Assembly (NCBI RefSeq): GCF_014397785.1
Contig: NZ_VZQQ01000012.1
Span: 124,001-188,000 of the forward strand
DNA: 64,000 nt
Direction of reading: 5' to 3'
DNA from: Paraburkholderia podalyriae
GTDB lineage: Bacteria > Pseudomonadota > Gammaproteobacteria > Burkholderiales > Burkholderiaceae
The translations under genes and the position numbers were made by a program. Position 1 is the stretch's first letter, and every line of letters begins with the position of its first letter. The notes under the pieces were generated by a model, which saw nothing but the letters and a program-made list of their open reading frames with translations, was not told the DNA's origin and did no database searches. Shown piece after piece: positions 61,401 through 64,000 of the stretch.

Positions 61401-62621
61401 GCCGATGCATGGCTCGAACGCGTGATCGTCTGCATCAAGCAAGCGGATGCCGCGTTGTACGCGGTGCCGCCGGGCGGCATGATCAACGCGGTGGTGGGCG
61501 CGGTGCCGACGAAGGCGCGGCCGGCTGCGTCGCGCGTGCTCGGCAATCTGCGCCTGAACCGGCAGGGCGCGGCGAAGGATACGCGCTACGTGTCGCTACA
61601 AACGGACGGGACGAACCTCGAATACGAAGCCGGCGATGCGCTCGGCGTATGGCCGAGCAACTGCCCCGAACTCGTCGACGAACTGATCACGCTGAGCGGT
61701 CTGGACGCGGAGGCATCGGTGCAGGTCGCGGGGATCGGCGACATGCGGCTCGCCGATGCGCTCGGCAAACACTACGAGATCGCGCGGCCGAGCGCCGAAG
61801 CGCTCGCGTTCGTCGCCGCGCGCAGCGGCAACGGCGCGCTGCGCGATCTGCTCGCGCCCGAACGCAAGGCCGATCTGAAGCAATGGCTCTGGGGACAGCA
61901 ACTCGCCGATGTCTTGCACGAGTTTCCGGTGAGCCTGACGCCCACCGAGCTGACCGGCATGCTCAAGCGCGTGCAGCCGCGCCTGTATTCGATCGCGTCG
62001 AGCCCGAAGGCGCATCCGGGCGAGGTGCATCTGACGGTGTCGGCGGTGCGTTACAGCAATGGGCGGCGGCATCGCAAGGGCGTGTCGTCGACATTCCTCG
62101 CGGATCGCGCAAATGACGCCGACGTCCCCGTGTTCGTGCAGAAGTCCGCGCACTTTCGTCCTCCTCATCAATCGGACACGCCGATGATCATGGTCGGGCC
62201 CGGCACGGGCATCGCACCGTTTCGCGGCTTTCTGCACGAACGGCAGGCGCGCGGCGAGCGCGGACGCAACTGGCTGTTCTTCGGCGAGCAGCATGCCGCG
62301 ACCGACTTCTACTATCGCGACGAACTCGAAGCGATGCGCGCGAGCGGTCTGCTGAGCCGGCTCGACGTCGCGTTTTCGCGCGACCAGGCCGACAAGATCT
62401 ATGTGCAGGACCGCATGCGCGAACACGGTGCGCAACTGTGGGCATGGCTCGAAGACGGTGCGCATTTCTATGTGTGCGGCGACGCGAACCGGATGGCGCG
62501 CGACGTCGACGCGGCGCTGAAGGACGTGATCGCGACGCACGGTGGCATGAGCGAAGAGAAAGCACTCGAATACGTGAGCCGTCTGACGCGCGAAAAGCGC
62601 TATGCACGCGACGTGTATTGA
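58437..62621 (+). CDS. nasA: Assimilatory nitrate reductase fused to a CysJ-like flavoprotein reductase
   Basis: The 1394-residue protein joins a molybdopterin nitrate reductase to a sulfite-reductase-type diflavin module. The NasA part (about 5-720) has a [4Fe-4S] cluster motif with Cys10, Cys13, Cys17 and Cys45, and GANMADCHPI, GRICRRGSGPFSLTGQPNAMGGRE and a C-terminal MopB strand domain. A linker (AERAYLTGFVSGL) leads to a flavodoxin domain from about residue 858 (WASQTGNTESLTERYA, STFGDGDAPDNA), a FAD domain (LYSIASSPK) and an NADPH domain (VGPGTGIAPFRGF), ending YARDVY as in CysJ. NADPH electrons could thus reach molybdenum within one chain. The start at 58437 removes 13 residues that do not match the family. 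Confidence 0.94.
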   Translation: MSATSVKSVCPYCGVGCGMVLHVEDGQVVKIAGDKEHPANLGRLCTKGQSAHVALRKSGRLEGAFVRRARDEDPVPLPMAQALSSTAARLRRVLDEHGPDALSFYVSGQMSLEAQYLVNKLAKGFIGTNNIEANSRLCMASAASGYKLSLGADGPPGSYEDFDHADLFFVSGANMADCHPILFLRMMDRVKAGAKLIVVDPRRNATAEKADLFLQIKPGTDLALLNGLLHLLHENGATDAAFIAEHTEGWDAMPAFLAQYTPENVARITGLAADDIRRAAQMIASANDWMSCWTMGLNQSTHGTWHTNALCNLHLATGRICRRGSGPFSLTGQPNAMGGREMGYMGPGLPGQRSALVAEDRAFVEALWGIAPGTLKADPGNGTIDLFARMASGDIKACWIICTNPVATVPNRQTAIAGLRAAELVIAQDAFLDTETNRYADVLLPGALWAEAEGVMVNSERNLTLMQQAIEPPGAALPDWRIIARIACEMGFADAFSYASADEVFAELTRAANPVTGYDLRGASHRRLKDSPLQWPIASADSSERNPLRYLNDGVSQTLRESDDGSRPRIAFPTASGKAKFFARAYAPAAELPDREFPIVLNTGRLQHQWHTMSKTGKVAMLNKLNPGPFVEIHPDDAAELGIRAKDAVEIRSRRGRAVLPAVVTDRVNAGQCFAPMHWNDVFGDELCINAVTNDAIDPVSLQPELKVCAVALSPVTTDRVAHTRDDDDALSTFAGAAVLTPSAKDQPMPRIEALTTLLQLPPEPAPMPSLCDAERAYLTGFVSGLRSAEAQGLDTVPVLPHSAPFDAVKRLYVDGLLAGLYSRSATTAQPSAAASRPNLAQEEPRESGVRIVRARPKVTLLWASQTGNTESLTERYATRLMESGFEIRTACMADYSFATLAKAQYVLLMTSTFGDGDAPDNAQDFWTHLNAATAPRLDAVRFAVLALGDRNYDQFCGHGRRLDERLAAQGALRLTERVDCDIEYQQSADAWLERVIVCIKQADAALYAVPPGGMINAVVGAVPTKARPAASRVLGNLRLNRQGAAKDTRYVSLQTDGTNLEYEAGDALGVWPSNCPELVDELITLSGLDAEASVQVAGIGDMRLADALGKHYEIARPSAEALAFVAARSGNGALRDLLAPERKADLKQWLWGQQLADVLHEFPVSLTPTELTGMLKRVQPRLYSIASSPKAHPGEVHLTVSAVRYSNGRRHRKGVSSTFLADRANDADVPVFVQKSAHFRPPHQSDTPMIMVGPGTGIAPFRGFLHERQARGERGRNWLFFGEQHAATDFYYRDELEAMRASGLLSRLDVAFSRDQADKIYVQDRMREHGAQLWAWLEDGAHFYVCGDANRMARDVDAALKDVIATHGGMSEEKALEYVSRLTREKRYARDVY

Positions 62622-62690
62622 GTCGCCGATGCGTTTCAGAAGATGCCTTTAAAAAAGCCTCGTAACAGACAGCACGATGGCATGACGCTT

Positions 62691-62727
62691 GCATGTCTAG
62701 TCCCGGTGAAAACTCCGGACGACATGC
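62691..62727 (+). promoter_or_regulatory. Hairpin in the transporter leader
   Basis: GCATGTC pairs with GACATGC, and just inside it GTCC pairs with GGAC, giving an 11-bp stem with a two-base bulge and a 13-base loop. It lies about 65 bases before the transporter ATG in the 170-base gap after nasA. It has no T-tract and does not show the AACGNN hexaloop pattern of the two ANTAR leaders. Confidence 0.5.
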
Positions 62728-62791
62728 CGGTGCAAAAGATAAGTAACGCAGCAACCGGACTACCAGGCATTTTATTTACTGAGGATCTCTG

Positions 62792-64000
62792 ATGAAAAAC
62801 GTGATGCACTCTCTGCGAAGCGGTGATTGGCGCGCACTCGTCGCCTGCTTTCTGTATTTCGACACGGGCTTCACCGTTTGGGTGCTGTACGGACCGCTCG
62901 CGCCGTTCATCAGCAAGAGCATCGCGATGACGCCCGCGCAGCAGGGTCTGCTCGTCGCGGTGCCGGTGTTGTCCGCGGCGATTCTGCGCGTGACGCTCGG
63001 CAATCTGTATCAGTCCGCGCATGGCAAACGCATTGCGTTGATGGGTGTATTGCTGTCGGCGGTGCCGACGATCGTGCTGCCGCTGCTGCAAGCGGTGCCG
63101 TCGTACGAAATGCTGCTGGTGCTCGGCGTGTTCCTCGGCGTCGGCGGCGCCAGCTTCGCCGTCGCGCTGCCGATGGCCGGCAGCAACTATCCGCCGAAAG
63201 TGCAGGGCCTCGTGCTGGGGCTAGCCGCGGCCGGCAACATCGGCGCGGTGCTCGACGGCTTTCTGTTCCCGCAACTGGCGACGCGTTACGGCTGGCAACT
63301 GGCGGCAGGCGGCGCGTTGCCGCTGCTTGCGATCGCCGCGATCACGCTGTACTTCTGGGCCAACGACGCGGGCATCAAAACCGGCAGCGTGCTGCGCGCG
63401 TTCGGCAGCTTTGCGACGACGCTCGTCGGTTTGATCGTGCTCGTGCTGCTCGTCGAAGCGGGGCTGTTCGGCGCGGGCAAGACCGGCGTGCTGCTGTTGC
63501 CGGTGGTCGGCGCGCTGCTCGCGATCGCGGTGCTGCCGCAACGTTATCGCTCGGTGCTAGCCGAGCGCGATACGTGGGTCATCATGCTGGTCTATAGCAT
63601 CACGTTCGGCGGTTTCGTCGGCATGTCCTCGTATGTGTCGCTGCTGCTGACCAACCTGTATCAACTGTCCAAAATCGACGCGGGTCTGTTCATGGCGCTG
63701 CTCGCGGCGACCGGCGCGATGGTGCGCCCGCTCGGCGGCCTGATTGCCGACCGGGTGTCGGGTGTGCGCGCGCTGACCGTGCTGCTCGCGATCATCGCCG
63801 TTGGCGACTTCCTGTTCGCCGTGGCGATGCCGTCGCTCACAGGCGGCATCGCGTTGCTGCTGTGCCTGTATGTCGCGTTCGGACTCGGCAACGGCGCGAC
63901 GTTCCAGCTGGTGCCGCATCGCTGGGCCGGTCGCACCGGTCTGATGTCCGGCATCGTCGGCGCGGCGGGCGGCATCGGCGGCTTCTATCTGCCGGTCGTG
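62792..64000 (+). CDS. Nitrate/nitrite transporter (NarK/NasA-type MFS), 3' end outside window
   Basis: The visible 403 codons encode an MFS permease with about ten to eleven helices. NNP-family features include the N-terminal FDTGFTVWVLYGPLAPFI, the nitrate signature GLAAAGNIGA in helix 5, and in helices 10-11 GNGATFQLVPHRWAGRTGLMSGIVGAAGG. GAGGATC precedes the ATG at 62792. The frame is open to the last base of the window, so the gene is truncated there. It completes the nirB-nirD-nasA-transporter operon and should import nitrate. Confidence 0.92.
   Translation, partial: MKNVMHSLRSGDWRALVACFLYFDTGFTVWVLYGPLAPFISKSIAMTPAQQGLLVAVPVLSAAILRVTLGNLYQSAHGKRIALMGVLLSAVPTIVLPLLQAVPSYEMLLVLGVFLGVGGASFAVALPMAGSNYPPKVQGLVLGLAAAGNIGAVLDGFLFPQLATRYGWQLAAGGALPLLAIAAITLYFWANDAGIKTGSVLRAFGSFATTLVGLIVLVLLVEAGLFGAGKTGVLLLPVVGALLAIAVLPQRYRSVLAERDTWVIMLVYSITFGGFVGMSSYVSLLLTNLYQLSKIDAGLFMALLAATGAMVRPLGGLIADRVSGVRALTVLLAIIAVGDFLFAVAMPSLTGGIALLLCLYVAFGLGNGATFQLVPHRWAGRTGLMSGIVGAAGGIGGFYLPVV

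Noticed and set aside
1..64000. tRNA or rRNA genes, CRISPR arrays, prophage or origin features
   Set aside because: None were seen: no cloverleaf-like segments near gene gaps, no regularly spaced repeats, no phage structural genes or iteron clusters.

Overview
The window looks like a chromosomal segment of a Burkholderiaceae betaproteobacterium, most likely Paraburkholderia or Burkholderia. The reasons are the high GC content with strong third-position GC bias, the mltG-tmk-holB-tatD core order, and an exopolysaccharide locus whose gene order matches the cepacian (bce) clusters known from that group. The genus call is an inference from gene content; no search was run.

Layout. 1-4.1 kb: core genes (end of mltG, tmk, holB, a GNAT acetyltransferase, tatD) and a secreted ankyrin protein. 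4.2-12 kb: mostly single genes for stress and envelope functions (Rap1a-like secreted protein, MscS-type channel, trehalose-6-phosphate synthase, a GT4 glycosyltransferase, a YSC84-type lipoprotein, a PsiF-repeat protein, a YciI-like protein). 12.4-28.9 kb: a protein with a transposase-derived N-terminus, then bceA (minus strand) facing away from bceB-K (plus strand). These encode sugar-nucleotide supply, priming, assembly and chain-length control, glycosyltransferases and a polymerase. 29.2-33.3 kb: a four-gene chemosensory-like module (membrane CheA-like kinase, minimal MCP signalling domain, CheX-like phosphatase, CheY). 33.4-50.2 kb: a second polysaccharide block resembling bce-II (gmd, SGNH hydrolase, acyltransferase, secreted beta-propeller, flippase, double glycosyltransferase, a second acyltransferase, galU). 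It is interrupted at 43.2-47.3 kb by a lower-GC patch of type VI-effector-like debris: an M35 metallopeptidase broken by an internal deletion, a second M35 remnant, and two related secreted proteins that each follow one of them. 50.2-54.0 kb: malate synthase G, a GlcG/HbpS-like protein and a MOSC protein. 54.0-64.0 kb: an assimilatory nitrate locus, with cobA on the minus strand and nirB-nirD-nasA(fusion)-nitrate transporter on the plus strand. The transporter runs off the end.

How it works together. The bce genes should build GDP-mannose, UDP-glucuronate and UDP-glucose, load glucose phosphate onto the lipid carrier, extend and acylate the repeat unit, flip and polymerise it, and export it through a Wza/Wzc-type system controlled by a tyrosine kinase/phosphatase pair. 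The chemosensory module lies between the two polysaccharide blocks and is a candidate post-translational regulator of them. In the nitrate locus, cobA makes the siroheme precursor needed by NirB, and the NasA fusion appears to carry its own NADPH-flavin electron-transfer module.

Standout observations: (i) both divergent nitrate-locus leaders contain a complete ANTAR-type two-hairpin antiterminator (hexaloops with A at position 1 and G at position 4) followed by a terminator; (ii) the minimal chemosensory module that has no CheW, CheR, CheB or P5 domain; (iii) the M35 peptidase whose zinc-motif region has been deleted with a frameshift; (iv) a motif shared by three polysaccharide-locus promoter regions.
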